Shown here: positions 1-8,987 of the stretch, in pieces | How positions within the stretch are numbered: position 1 is the stretch's first letter | Layout: every line of letters begins with the position of its first letter | From: JBGPGW01 sp046349515 | GTDB lineage: Bacteria > Pseudomonadota > Alphaproteobacteria > CADEGL01 | Direction of reading: 5' to 3' | DNA length: 64,000 nucleotides | Assembly: GCA_046349515.1 (NCBI GenBank) | Contig: JAXMCE010000003.1 | Span: 124,001 to 188,000 of the forward strand | Made by a program: the position numbers and the translations under genes | The notes under the pieces: model-generated | What the model was told of the DNA's origin: nothing | The model's input: only the letters and a program-made list of their open reading frames with translations | The model's database searches: none

Positions 1-7
1 AGGCCGC

Positions 8-466
8 TCACTTCTTCGCAGGCGTCGCGCGCGCCATCTCGGCGCAGCTCTTGCGGATCTCGGGCGTCGCCTTCGTCGGCTTCACCTCGTAGGCCAGCGC
101 GCGAAACGTCTGCGTACCCATGTCCATGTAGAAATATACATCGATGAAGCACTCTTCGACCTTGTAGCGCCAGATCGACGCCGGTGGTTCGTCGCGCGTG
201 TCGGCGGGCTTGCCCGCAAGCGACGTCGCTTCGTCGTAGTTGAGGCCGATCAGGCGGTTCGGATCGAAGCTGATGCCCGGCTTCAAGGGCTTCGGCGGTT
301 GGATGGACGCCGTTGCTTGCGGAGCGGTGGAGCCGGAGGGCTGAGCCGGCTGTTGTGAGGCAGGCTGCTGCGTCGACGGATGGGCGGTCGGTTTCGAAAA
401 TAGCGTGCATGCGCCAAGGGCCATCGCAGCGACCGAGGCCAGGATGGCGGTAAGGGCTCGGGTCAT
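8..466 (-). CDS. Putative lipoprotein, function unknown
   Basis: A 152-residue protein with an N-terminal hydrophobic segment ending in a lipobox (L-G-A-C, Cys20), so it is probably a lipoprotein. Residues about 24-60 are a Pro/Gln/Ser/Ala-rich linker. The C-terminal half (about 65-140) is a small globular domain with W-R-Y and Y-F-Y stretches. I do not recognise a named family. The gene is complete and points out of the window's left end. Its upstream neighbour is the 600-base gene-free stretch shared with the glycine-rich protein genes. Confidence 0.75.
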   Translation of the reverse strand: MTRALTAILASVAAMALGACTLFSKPTAHPSTQQPASQQPAQPSGSTAPQATASIQPPKPLKPGISFDPNRLIGLNYDEATSLAGKPADTRDEPPASIWRYKVEECFIDVYFYMDMGTQTFRALAYEVKPTKATPEIRKSCAEMARATPAKK

Positions 467-1063
467 GGCCCCGATTGTTGCGCTCCGCGGCAGTCATCGC
501 AACCGTCTGATGGGGCGGCCATTTTCACCGGTTAACGAACGAACGCCTCGGGAACAAAAGACCGGTCGAAATTGTCACACGAAAATCACACCGCTTCCCC
601 CCGAAAAGCGACCTAATAGGCGCGCCTGTGAGGGCAGCCGCCAAGGCAGGCGGAGTGGCAGTCGCGGTGGGGCGGAAGCAATTCCGTTGCGACACGAAGC
701 GCCGAGTGAGGCGCGCCGCTCTCAAAGCCGGACGGGCGGCATGTTCGCATATGTCGTCGCATGATCAGCGGCCTCGACCGGAGGCGCTGTAGAGAGCGGC
801 GGGTGGGGCCGTGGCCGGCGCGCTAGCTAGCGCGCCGCTCACGGATTCTTACTTCGATGCCCCTCGCGACGGCATGTTCATCGTTCAAGCTCATGATCTT
901 CGCGCGGTGCGATCGTGCCGATGGCGCGCGGTCGTTTGACTCGACGCGCGCAGGATTTGCGTTGCCGCTGTGACAAATGTGGTCGGACGCGAAGCGGCGA
1001 TTGAATCGCGGTGAGACTCGCCGTACATGCAGCGCATCAGCCTGCGGTTTCATGGAGAATGCA
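467..1063. other. Gene-free stretch between divergent genes
   Basis: About 600 bases with no coding frame I can support. The open frames here lack homology-like character and ribosome sites. It should carry promoters for the lipoprotein on one side and the glycine-rich protein on the other. The only structure that stands out is a perfect palindrome at 816-837. Confidence 0.5.
816..837. repeat. 22-base perfect palindrome
   Basis: The sequence centred on GCTAGCTAGC reads the same on both strands over 22 bases with no central spacer. It lies in the intergenic region about 230 bases before the glycine-rich gene. It could be a regulator dimer site or a cruciform. No T-run follows it, so it is not an obvious terminator. 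Confidence 0.5.
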
Positions 1064-1687
1064 ATGATGCGTCCCTCAGGAATGAGGCGACTGCTTCTGG
1101 CATCGGCGGGCGTGCTGGGCGCGGTAGCTTTCGCTTTCAGTTTCTCGGCGTCTCAAGCGACCATCGCGATTGGAAAGCCAGCCTTTGCGAAGGACGGTGG
1201 TTCAGGCGGTGGCTCGGGCGGCGGATCGGGTAGCGGTTCCGGGAGCGGTGGGGGCTCCGGGAGCGGCCATGGCGGAGGCGGTGAAGGTGCCTCTGGCCAT
1301 GGTGGCGAAGGTGCGTCCAGCGGTGGCCATGGCGTTGGACTTGGTCAAGGCCGCGGCAATAACGGGCAAGGCGGCGACGATGGCGGTCGCGATCACGGCC
1401 AGGCCAAGGGCGATGACGGCGGCCGGGAACACGGACCCGATGGCAAAGCCAAGGGCGACGATGCGGGAGGCGATGGCAAGGACAAAGGTAGGAGCGCCAA
1501 CAGCGGTCCCGGCAGCGTGAACAGCGGCCCCGGCAAGGGTAATGGTGCGGCCCCCGGCCAGGCGGGAACCTCTCCTGGACTCGCGGGCACGTCGCCCGGC
1601 CGGTCGGGCAACACGCCCGGTTTGGCGTCGCGGAGCGGCGGCAGGACCAGCGGGACGAAGGGTCTCGCAGGGACAGCGACGCAGTAA
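1064..1687 (+). CDS. Secreted glycine-rich protein
   Basis: I chose the ATG at 1064 because GGAG lies seven bases before it. The protein begins with a basic stretch and a hydrophobic segment (about residues 8-30), typical of a Sec signal peptide. The rest is low-complexity: Gly/Ser repeats, then Gly/His/Asp/Lys-rich blocks, and finally short repeats of the T-S-P-G-L-A-G type. No enzymatic domain is visible. It is followed by a strong terminator and then a second glycine-rich gene of similar build, so the two look like a diverged pair. Extracellular or surface localisation is inferred. Confidence 0.7.
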   Translation: MMRPSGMRRLLLASAGVLGAVAFAFSFSASQATIAIGKPAFAKDGGSGGGSGGGSGSGSGSGGGSGSGHGGGGEGASGHGGEGASSGGHGVGLGQGRGNNGQGGDDGGRDHGQAKGDDGGREHGPDGKAKGDDAGGDGKDKGRSANSGPGSVNSGPGKGNGAAPGQAGTSPGLAGTSPGRSGNTPGLASRSGGRTSGTKGLAGTATQ

Positions 1688-1727
1688 GCGCTCCTCACGG
1701 TTGATCCCTGCTGTCCAGGGATGTTTG

Positions 1728-1755
1728 GGCCTCGCCAAAAGCGGGGCCTTTTTTT
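1728..1755 (+). terminator. Rho-independent terminator
   Basis: An 8-base-pair stem (1728-1735 with 1741-1748, one G-U pair) with a five-base loop is followed immediately by seven T residues. It sits 40 bases after the glycine-rich gene stop and should end that transcript. Confidence 0.85.
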
Positions 1756-1833
1756 GTCAAAGACCGCGGTCGCGCGAGCGCTCATATTCGGGTATTGTTC
1801 TCCATCAGCCCGTTGAAGGATGGAGTTCCGGTC

Positions 1834-2400
1834 GTGGCCGAGCGTCGAGGGTTCCGGCGGCGGTTCGGTGTTGGTTTGGCGCTTGCGGTGGCGCTGGGCG
1901 CGTGGGCGTTCGCCTGGACGCCCTCTGTCGCACGACTTGAAATCGGCGCATCCGTCTACGCAAGCGAGGGCGGCGGCTCCGGTGGTGGAGGCGGCAGCGG
2001 CTCAGGGGGAGGCGGCTCGGGCGGAGGTTCAGGCAGCGGTTCTGGCGGTGGAAGCGGCGGCGGGTCCGGCAGCGGTTCGGGCGGATCGGGCAGCGGTTCC
2101 GGAAGCGGCTCCGGCAGCGGTCAGGGATCCTCGGGCGGGGGCGAAGGTTCGTCGGGCAAGGGCTCATCGGGCGGCGATGGGTCCTCGGGCAAGGGCTCGT
2201 CCGGCGATGGCTCTTCGGGGCAAGGATCGTCCGGCGGTGACGGGTCCTCGGGCAAGGGTTCGGCCGGCGATGGCTCTTCGGGTGTGGGCGGCAAAGGCGT
2301 CGGCCCGTCGGGGCCGGGCGGCGGCGGATCATCCGGCGGTAAGGGCGGCGACAGCAACGGCCCGAGCGGCGGTCACGACGCGGGGTTGACGCGCGGCTAG
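1834..2400 (+). CDS. Secreted Gly/Ser-rich protein
   Basis: A GTG at 1834 with GGAG eight bases upstream is preferred over the TTG at 1795. The first 35 residues form a basic start plus hydrophobic segment (signal peptide). After it come about 140 residues made almost only of Gly and Ser, with regular G-S-S-G-K/Q/D-G type repeats between about residues 95 and 155. There is no recognisable domain. It resembles the upstream glycine-rich gene in signal region and composition. The repeat tract is prone to slippage, so length may vary between strains. Confidence 0.7.
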   Translation: MAERRGFRRRFGVGLALAVALGAWAFAWTPSVARLEIGASVYASEGGGSGGGGGSGSGGGGSGGGSGSGSGGGSGGGSGSGSGGSGSGSGSGSGSGQGSSGGGEGSSGKGSSGGDGSSGKGSSGDGSSGQGSSGGDGSSGKGSAGDGSSGVGGKGVGPSGPGGGGSSGGKGGDSNGPSGGHDAGLTRG

Positions 2401-2605
2401 CTCGGGTTGGCTCGCGTTCTTCGGACTCGCGAAGACTTCATGGCGCGGATCGCGGAACGGCGGTCTTCGACTCGTCCCACGATTTCGGCGCGCATTGGCG
2501 ATTGAACGCCTGTGGCCAGCGTGGCAGGCTTTTCTTCCGGTGCGCTGGACGCACCGTCATCGCGAACAAGAAAGATATCGTCGTCAATCAGGTGGGGATT
2601 GCACC

Positions 2606-3649
2606 ATGAGCCAACACACGCATTGTGGTTCCGGCGTTTGCTTCATCATTCCGCCGCACATCGTGACGCAGATCGTCGAGCGCAGTACCGGTGAGCGCCG
2701 CGCCCGTGCCCTCGAAAGCCTCGCCATTGCAGGTCATATCCGGGGACAGCGTGCCGTGCACGCGCAGCTTGCTCTCGCGGTTCCGGCGGGGGAGAAGCGC
2801 CGCACGATCTACGATGCGAAGGGAGCTCAGAAACTGCCCGGCAAGCTCGTCCGCGGCGAGGGTGATTCCCGCTCGCAGGATGTCGCGGTCAACGAAGCCT
2901 ATGATGCCTCGGGCGCCGTCTATGATTTCTACAGCAAGGTGTACCAGCGCAATTCCGTCGACGATAAGGGGCTGAGGCTCGATTCGACCGTTCATTACGG
3001 GCGCAAGTACGACAATGCGTTCTGGAACGGTCAGCAGATGGTCTACGGCGATGGCGACGGGCAGCTGTTCCAGCGCTTCACGATTTCGATCGATGTCATC
3101 GGCCATGAGCTCACCCATGGCGTGACCCAGTACGAGGCCGGACTCGAGTATCAGGATCAACCGGGTGCGCTCAACGAATCCATGTCCGACGTTTTCGGAT
3201 CGCTCGTGAAGCAGTGGGTCCGGAAGCAGACGGCCAAGCAAGCGGATTGGATCATCGGGGAAGGGCTGCTCGGCCCCAAGGTCAAAGGCAAAGGGCTGCG
3301 GTCGATGTCGGCGCCCGGCACGGCTTACAACGATCCCGTCTTGGGAAAGGATCCGCAGCCTGCCCATATGCGCGATTACTATAAGGGCACGTCCGACAAT
3401 GGCGGCGTGCACATCAATTCGGGCATTCCCAATCGCGCTTTCTACCTTGCGGCGATCGCGATCGGCGGCAAAGCGTGGGAGCGGGCGGGGCGGATTTGGT
3501 ACGTCGCGCTCCGCGACCGGCTGAGACCCACATCGGAATTCGCCGACGCGCGCGCCGCGACCATTGCCGCCGCGACCGACCTCTACGGCAAGACGAGCAA
3601 GGAGGCGAAGGCGGTTGCGTCGGCCTGGACGACGGTCGGCGTGTCGTAG
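2606..3649 (+). CDS. Protealysin-type M4 (thermolysin-family) metalloprotease
   Basis: The start at 2606 (after a G-rich ribosome site) gives 347 residues, close to protealysin length. There is no signal peptide. The short N-terminal propeptide carries the P-P-H-I motif typical of protealysin-like proteases. The zinc and catalytic motif H-E-L-T-H is at residues 167-171, the third zinc ligand lies in N-E-S-M-S-D (Glu191), and the transition-state His is in G-G-V-H-I-N-S-G (His269). It hydrolyses peptide bonds on the N-terminal side of hydrophobic residues (family knowledge). The next gene, five bases downstream, looks like the dedicated inhibitor, as in protealysin operons. Confidence 0.92.
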   Translation: MSQHTHCGSGVCFIIPPHIVTQIVERSTGERRARALESLAIAGHIRGQRAVHAQLALAVPAGEKRRTIYDAKGAQKLPGKLVRGEGDSRSQDVAVNEAYDASGAVYDFYSKVYQRNSVDDKGLRLDSTVHYGRKYDNAFWNGQQMVYGDGDGQLFQRFTISIDVIGHELTHGVTQYEAGLEYQDQPGALNESMSDVFGSLVKQWVRKQTAKQADWIIGEGLLGPKVKGKGLRSMSAPGTAYNDPVLGKDPQPAHMRDYYKGTSDNGGVHINSGIPNRAFYLAAIAIGGKAWERAGRIWYVALRDRLRPTSEFADARAATIAAATDLYGKTSKEAKAVASAWTTVGVS

Positions 3650-3654
3650 GCGCG

Positions 3655-3948
3655 GTGCGGATTTCCATCGAACGTTCGGGCGGCGTCGCCGGGATCATCC
3701 GGCGCGCCGCCGTGGACGAGGCGACGCTCGCGCCGGCCGAGGCCCGTCGTTTCCGCGAGCTCATGGGGGCCGTCGACTTTGCGGACCTCGCGCGCGCGAA
3801 GCCGGGCAAGGGCGCGCCCGATCGCTTTGTCTACGCGATCACGGCCGAAATCGGCGGGAAGACGCTCACGCTCACCGTCGGTGAGGCGTTGATGCCGGAG
3901 CCGCTGGCCGCGTGTATCGCCTATGCCTTCGATCACGCCGGCGGGTGA
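3655..3948 (+). CDS. Emfourin-like protealysin inhibitor
   Basis: The GTG at 3655, five bases after the protease stop, gives a 97-residue cytosolic protein starting V-R-I-S-I-E-R-S-G-G-V-A-G. Small size, this N-terminus and position directly behind a protealysin gene match emfourin, the tight-binding M4 protease inhibitor described in Serratia proteamaculans. The close spacing suggests translational coupling, which would keep protease and inhibitor in proportion. The family call rests on memory of the family pattern and strict context, not on a search. Confidence 0.75.
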   Translation: MRISIERSGGVAGIIRRAAVDEATLAPAEARRFRELMGAVDFADLARAKPGKGAPDRFVYAITAEIGGKTLTLTVGEALMPEPLAACIAYAFDHAGG

Positions 3949-3969
3949 TGGGGCAGGGTGCCCGCGCTC

Positions 3970-5076
3970 TCAAGGCACGAATTGCAGGAACACGAAGGTC
4001 GCGAAAACCACCAGGTGCACGAAGCCGAACAGGATATTGGTCCGGCCGGTACCGAAGGTCAGCAGGCTGAGGAAAATCGTGAGCGCAAGAAGGACCTCCT
4101 CCTTCGCGTCGAGGCCGAGGATCAGGTTGCGCTCGAGCACGATGGTCACGACGGCAACGGCGGGGACCGTGAGGCCGATGGTCGCGAGCGAGGAGCCGAG
4201 CGCGAGATTGATGCTCCGCTGAAGCTCGTCGCGCCGCGCGGCCCGCATGGCGGCGACGCCCTCCGGGAGGAGGATGAGGATCGCCACGAGGACGCCCGCG
4301 ACGGCGTCCGGCGCGCCGATCGCTTCGATCCCGGTGTCGACGACGCGAGCGAACTTTTTCGCAAGAAGAACGACGCCGCCGATCGAAACGAGAAGGAGAG
4401 CAAAACTCATCGCGGTCGCAGCGTTCGAAGGGCGCGCATGCGGCGCCTCGTCGGTTCCGTGCCGATGGGGAATCACGAAATAGTCTTGGTGGCGAATCGT
4501 CTGGATGTAGAGGAAGACGGCATAGAGCGCGAGCGTCACGGTGCTTACGAAGGCGAGCTGTCCCGTCGAGTAGAGAGGGCCCGAGACGGCAAGCGTGAAA
4601 TTGGGCAGTACGAGCGTCAAGATGACGAGCGCCACGAGAACCGAGAGATAGGATCCGGCGCCCTCGACGCGAAAACCCTGCTCACGATACTTGAGCCCGC
4701 CCAAGAGGATGCAAATGCCGACGAGGCCGTTGCACACGATCATGAACACGGCGAACACCGTGTCGCGCGCCATGGTCGGGTTGCTGTCGCCGGTCAGCAT
4801 GATCGACACGATGAGGGCGACCTCGATCGTGGTGACGGCCAATGTCAGGACGAGCGTTCCGTAGGGCTCGCCGATCCGCTCGGCGATCGTCTCGGCGTGA
4901 TGTACCGACGCGAAGACAGTGCCGAAAAGGATGGGAAACAGAGCGACGGTCAGGACGAGCCCGATGAGGGACCCGCCATCGCCGCCTAGCAATGCGATCG
5001 CCGCGACGAGCGCGATTGCGGCCGCTGGGAACAGCCGGTAGGGCCAGGGGGATTTTGGGAGACCGTCGGCGGCCAT
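3970..5076 (-). CDS. chaA: Calcium/proton antiporter, ChaA-like
   Basis: A 368-residue integral membrane protein with about eleven hydrophobic helices arranged as two repeats, each with the acidic motif of the cation/Ca2+ exchanger superfamily (T-I-E-V-A-L in the first half, L-L-P-E-G-V-A-A in the second). Length and motif arrangement fit ChaA, which exports Ca2+ or Na+ against protons across the inner membrane. It converges on the emfourin gene with a 21-base gap. Confidence 0.85.
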   Translation of the reverse strand: MAADGLPKSPWPYRLFPAAAIALVAAIALLGGDGGSLIGLVLTVALFPILFGTVFASVHHAETIAERIGEPYGTLVLTLAVTTIEVALIVSIMLTGDSNPTMARDTVFAVFMIVCNGLVGICILLGGLKYREQGFRVEGAGSYLSVLVALVILTLVLPNFTLAVSGPLYSTGQLAFVSTVTLALYAVFLYIQTIRHQDYFVIPHRHGTDEAPHARPSNAATAMSFALLLVSIGGVVLLAKKFARVVDTGIEAIGAPDAVAGVLVAILILLPEGVAAMRAARRDELQRSINLALGSSLATIGLTVPAVAVVTIVLERNLILGLDAKEEVLLALTIFLSLLTFGTGRTNILFGFVHLVVFATFVFLQFVP

Positions 5077-5180
5077 GGGGGCGTTCGCTCTCTATCTCGA
5101 AGATGCCTCGAAGAGCGCTGCGCAGGTGAGCCGGTGGAACGGGGGGATCGGTCCCGCGTGCGGAGCTCGATGGGTTCTTT

Positions 5181-5654
5181 TCACGGAACGCTCACGGGCA
5201 TCGTCGTGATGACGCGCCGCCCTTCGCGCTGCGCCTTGACGAGGGGGCCGGTCAGCTTCTCGCCGCGCCGGCCGAGGGCTGATTGGACGTTGCTCGGCTG
5301 TTGCGCGGGCGCAGCCGAATCGATGGCGGCCGAATAGGCGCCGGCGGGCAGCATCTGTCCGCGAACGGTGTAGGGTCCCGACTGGAAGGCCCCGCCGGCG
5401 ACGACGGTCGAAAGACTCTCGATCATGGCGCCGTTGGGCGCGATGAGCGCGACATAAAGCCGCGTGCCGTCCGGCAGGTTCGTGAGCCCGCGGAGCATGA
5501 CGGCATTGTCCTGCTGCCGGCGCAGGGCCGACAACTTGATGTCGGCCTTGAGCATGCCACTCGGCGTGTCGGAGGTTTGCGCGAGGAGGGGTTGAATGGA
5601 AGCCACGCTCGCCAAGAGGGCCATGGCGATGGCGAGGGCACGAAGGCGGATCAT
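5181..5654 (-). CDS. Secreted protein of unknown function
   Basis: The start at 5654 is chosen because GGAG precedes it at good spacing and a clear signal peptide follows (residues 1-25, ending near L-L-A-Q). This gives 157 residues. The mature part has an Ig-like feel (alternating hydrophobics, P-D-G-T, P-A-G-A-Y), and the C-terminus is basic. Upstream in-frame Met codons only add a low-complexity basic stretch. I do not recognise the family. It precedes chaA on the same strand, 104 bases apart. Confidence 0.65.
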   Translation of the reverse strand: MIRLRALAIAMALLASVASIQPLLAQTSDTPSGMLKADIKLSALRRQQDNAVMLRGLTNLPDGTRLYVALIAPNGAMIESLSTVVAGGAFQSGPYTVRGQMLPAGAYSAAIDSAAPAQQPSNVQSALGRRGEKLTGPLVKAQREGRRVITTMPVSVP

Positions 5655-5919
5655 GCGGCATTCTCCGATGGGGCCCTGTCCATGGCAAAGTGTCGGACGC
5701 GGGCGTTGAAATGCTTCGGGTGTTTGAGCTGCCTGCAGCGATCGAACCGGACGAGCATCGCGTTCGGCATCTGGCGCGCATGGCGGGCGCCGAAGGGTGT
5801 CGTGAGGAAGGCACCTTTCCGCGCGCCGATCCGATTCATTCCCTTGCGCCGCCATGCTTGTTCCGCGCCGCCTGCTAGCTTAAGACCGGGATGGCACTTG
5901 TCCAAGGGCGGAGCGTGGG

Positions 5920-6741
5920 ATGGCGAAGGATCGATCGGATTTGCGCATCGGCATCGGCGGATTCGGCGCGATCGGACAGGCGGTCGCACGCCGTCTCGAT
6001 GATGGCATGTTCGGCCTTCGGCTCGTCGCGGTCTCGGCGCGAGACGTGGCCCGGGCGCGCGACCGCATGGCGGGCTTCAAGAACGCGGCTCCCGTCGTGC
6101 CGCTCCGCGAGCTTGCCGCCGTGGCCGATGTGGTCGTCGAGTGCGCTCCGGCGGCCGTGTTCCGGGACGTGGCCGAGCCCGCGATCGAAGCCGGCCGCAT
6201 CTTCATGCCTCTTTCCGTGGGGGCCTTGCTTCAGCACGCCGAGTTGATCGAGCGTGCGAAGGGGACCGGCGCGCGCATCCTCGCGCCGACGGGCGCCCTC
6301 CTCGGCCTCGATGCGGTGCGCGCGGCGGCGGAAGGGGAGATCCAATCGGTCACGATGGTGACGCGGAAGCCGCCCGCGGGTCTCGCGGGCGCGCCCTACC
6401 TCGTCGAGCACGGCATCTCGCTCGACAATCTCAAGGCTCCCCTCAAGGTGTTCGACGGCACGGCGCGCGACGGCGCCAAAGGGTTTCCGGCCAACGTCAA
6501 CGTCGCGGCGGCGCTCTCGCTCGCCGGCATCGGACCCGACCGGACGCGGCTCGAGATCTGGGCGGACCCGGCGCTCAAGCGCAACACGCATCGCATCGTC
6601 GTCGAGGCCGACAGCTGCCGCTTCGAGATGACCATCGAAGGGGTGCCGAGCGTGGAGAATCCGCGCACCGGCAAGCTCACCCCGCTGTCCGTCATCGCGG
6701 CGCTCCGCGGCCTCACCTCGCCCTTGAAGGTCGGCACGTAA
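5920..6741 (+). CDS. nadX: L-aspartate dehydrogenase
   Basis: A 273-residue protein with an N-terminal Rossmann motif (G-I-G-G-F-G-A-I-G, about residues 10-20) and the aspartate-dehydrogenase arrangement: V-E-C-A-P in the middle, the A-P-T-G-A motif, and a conserved N-T-H-R-I near the C-terminus carrying the presumed catalytic His. Members oxidise L-aspartate to iminoaspartate with NAD(P), feeding NAD synthesis or, in reverse, making aspartate. Length matches the family. It stands alone, so its physiological direction cannot be told from context. Confidence 0.85.
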   Translation: MAKDRSDLRIGIGGFGAIGQAVARRLDDGMFGLRLVAVSARDVARARDRMAGFKNAAPVVPLRELAAVADVVVECAPAAVFRDVAEPAIEAGRIFMPLSVGALLQHAELIERAKGTGARILAPTGALLGLDAVRAAAEGEIQSVTMVTRKPPAGLAGAPYLVEHGISLDNLKAPLKVFDGTARDGAKGFPANVNVAAALSLAGIGPDRTRLEIWADPALKRNTHRIVVEADSCRFEMTIEGVPSVENPRTGKLTPLSVIAALRGLTSPLKVGT

Positions 6742-6854
6742 GCGCCTGTCTCGTCGCTCCCGATTGAGCACCCGGGAGCCACTTGTTCTGTCTCGGGGCC
6801 GGCCCATCTGAGGTATGATGGTGCTTGGCGGGGGCCGAGGAGAGTGAGGCAGGT

Positions 6855-7292
6855 ATGGGTTTCACACGGATGGGTCTGGCCGCCGTCGTCGTCGGCTTGA
6901 TGCTCAGCGGATGCGGTGCCACCAAGGCGCAAAAGCCGATTCTCTACCCCAACGCAAAGCTCGAAGAGGTCGGCCAGGAGCAGGCCCAGGCCGACATCGC
7001 GACCTGCCGCAAGGCGGCCGATGAAGCCATCAAGGACGAAGACGTGAAAACCGGGCAGGTGGCGAAGAACGTGGCGATCGGTGCGGGCGGCGGTGCTGCC
7101 ATCGGCGCCGTTGGCGGCGCTGTCGGCGGCGGTGGCGCCGGAAGCGGGGCCGCCATCGGCGCGGCGACGGGCGCCGTCGCGGGCCTGCTCCAGGGTCTCC
7201 TGACACCGCCGCCGCCGCCAAGCCCGGCCTACAAGGCTCACGTCAACAAATGCCTCACCGACAAGGGCTACGACGTCATCAGCTGGGATTGA
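6855..7292 (+). CDS. Glycine-zipper lipoprotein
   Basis: Start at 6855 with a purine-rich GAGGCAGGT just upstream. The signal segment ends in L-S-G-C (Cys20), a lipobox. Residues about 70-115 are alternating Gly/Ala blocks of the glycine-zipper type (membrane-inserting or oligomerising), followed by five consecutive prolines and a short C-terminal domain with one Cys. It resembles small outer-membrane glycine-zipper lipoproteins. Function is unknown. It converges with the oxidoreductase gene downstream. Confidence 0.75.
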   Translation: MGFTRMGLAAVVVGLMLSGCGATKAQKPILYPNAKLEEVGQEQAQADIATCRKAADEAIKDEDVKTGQVAKNVAIGAGGGAAIGAVGGAVGGGGAGSGAAIGAATGAVAGLLQGLLTPPPPPSPAYKAHVNKCLTDKGYDVISWD

Positions 7293-7343
7293 TGCACGCG
7301 AGATGGCGCCTTCACCGCACCGCTTCGCGTCCCGGAAGCCTCG

Positions 7344-8933
7344 TTAGCGTCGCAGCTTCGGCCAGTCCTTGAGAATTGCTTGCGCGGCGTTGCGGCCGGG
7401 CACGCCGGTGACTCCGCCGCCCGGATGGGTGGACGAGCCGCACTGATAGAGCCCCACGATGGGGCTCCGGTAGTCCGCGTAATGCGGCACCGGGCGCTTG
7501 AAGAACAGCTGATCGGGCGTGATCTCGCCGTGGTAGATGTGGCCCTCGGGAAGCGCGAACATCTCCTCGAGGTCGGGCGGCAGCAGCGTCTGCATGTCGA
7601 TGATCGAGGATGAGAAGCCGGGGGCGAATTCGTCCATGACGGCCATCGCGCATTTCACGAAATTCTCTCGTTCGTTCGCCCAAACGCCGTTCTTGAGCTC
7701 GTAGGGCGTGTGCCCGCCGAAAATGTTGACCACGTGCTTGCCTTGGGGCGCGAGCGTGTCGTCGCGCACGGTCGGCGCGAGCGGCGTGAGGAACGGCCGC
7801 TTCGAATACCAGCCGTACTTTGCGTCGTCGAAGGCGCGCTCCATGTAGTCCACATCGGGCCCGATATGCGTGAAGTCGGGGAAGTCGAGCCCGGTCGAGG
7901 CCGCATCGAAGGCCTTGAAGCGCGGCGGCGCATCGCACGCGATGTTGAGCTTGAAGGCCGTCGAGACGCTGCGGAACCGTGCGAGGTCGGCCATCATTTC
8001 TGTCGGCAGATGCTCGGCGCCGACCAGCGTCTCGAAAAGCGGCTTCGCATGCGTGTTGGAGGCGACGAGCTTGGCCTCGTAGCGGTCGCCTGTCGCGGTC
8101 ACGACGCCCGCGGCCCGTCCGTTCTTGATGACGATCTTGGCGACGGGCGCATCGGTCTTGACCTCGAGTCCATGCCGCCGGCCGGCATTGTAGATGGCGG
8201 CGGGTATCGCTCCCATTCCACCCTTGGCGAACCCCCAGGCCACGCGCGCGTCGTGCGCCAGAAGGTGATAGAGCAGCACATAGGCCGAACCCGGGGATTT
8301 GAGCGAGGCGAAGGTCCCGACCGACGATTGATAGCCGAGGGCGGCCTTGATCGACTCGTTCTCGAACCACTGAGACAGGAAGTCATGGCTGCTCATGGTG
8401 AAGAGGTCGGCCAGGCGGAAAAATTTTTCGCCGATCTTGCGATGCCGCCAAAGGAAGCTCGCGATCTCCTTGTAGCCGCGCCAATCGCGCCGTGATGGGT
8501 CGAACGGCGTCTCGAACAGGAGCGCGCGCACGATGGTCGCGGCGTCCGCCATGTAGGCCCCATAGCTGGCGTAGGCGTCCGCATCGCGGCGGGAGAGGCG
8601 CGCGAACGAGGCTTGCGTGATCGCCGGATCGTCGTGGACGACGAGGGCGCCGCCATCGTTCGTCGGGTGGAAGATGCCCTTGCAGGGCAGGATCGTCAGC
8701 CCGTTGTTGAAGAGATCGAGCTCGTCGATGACGCGCTTCGGCATCATGCCGAAGAGATGCGAAGCCACCGACATGCGGAAGCCGGGAATGACTTCCTCCG
8801 TCACCGCTGCGCCGCCGATGATGGGGCGGCGCTCGAGCACGAGCGTGCGCAACCCCGCCTTCGCAAGATAGGCGCCGCAGGCAAGGCCGTTATGGCCGGC
8901 GCCGATGATGATCGCGTCATAGGGCTTCGGCAT
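7344..8933 (-). CDS. PYROXD2/phytoene-dehydrogenase-like FAD oxidoreductase
   Basis: A 529-residue flavoprotein with the FAD-binding G-x-G-x-x-G motif at residues about 11-16 (I-I-G-A-G-H-N-G-L) and the second FAD motif near the C-terminus (G-G-G-V-T-G-V-P-G). Length and layout match the carotenoid-desaturase-like group that includes PYROXD2, whose bacterial members are mostly of unknown substrate. There are no carotenoid genes nearby, so a true carotenoid role is unlikely. It is followed on the same strand only by spacer. Confidence 0.82.
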   Translation of the reverse strand: MPKPYDAIIIGAGHNGLACGAYLAKAGLRTLVLERRPIIGGAAVTEEVIPGFRMSVASHLFGMMPKRVIDELDLFNNGLTILPCKGIFHPTNDGGALVVHDDPAITQASFARLSRRDADAYASYGAYMADAATIVRALLFETPFDPSRRDWRGYKEIASFLWRHRKIGEKFFRLADLFTMSSHDFLSQWFENESIKAALGYQSSVGTFASLKSPGSAYVLLYHLLAHDARVAWGFAKGGMGAIPAAIYNAGRRHGLEVKTDAPVAKIVIKNGRAAGVVTATGDRYEAKLVASNTHAKPLFETLVGAEHLPTEMMADLARFRSVSTAFKLNIACDAPPRFKAFDAASTGLDFPDFTHIGPDVDYMERAFDDAKYGWYSKRPFLTPLAPTVRDDTLAPQGKHVVNIFGGHTPYELKNGVWANERENFVKCAMAVMDEFAPGFSSSIIDMQTLLPPDLEEMFALPEGHIYHGEITPDQLFFKRPVPHYADYRSPIVGLYQCGSSTHPGGGVTGVPGRNAAQAILKDWPKLRR

Positions 8934-8987
8934 GGCCGCCTCTCGGTGAAAGGGTCGATGGGGAAGCGTGCGTGGTGAGCGGGCTCG

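Noticed and set aside
823..1053. Small minus-strand frame in the first gene-free stretch
   Set aside because: Basic low-complexity composition and no ribosome site; kept as intergenic.
1960..2390. Repeat tract that could look like a CRISPR or tandem repeat array
   Set aside because: The repeats are in-frame Gly/Ser codons within a coding gene; there are no spacers.
7344..8933. Carotenoid desaturase
   Set aside because: The fold fits, but there is no carotenoid synthesis gene near it and the PYROXD2-like layout is a better match.
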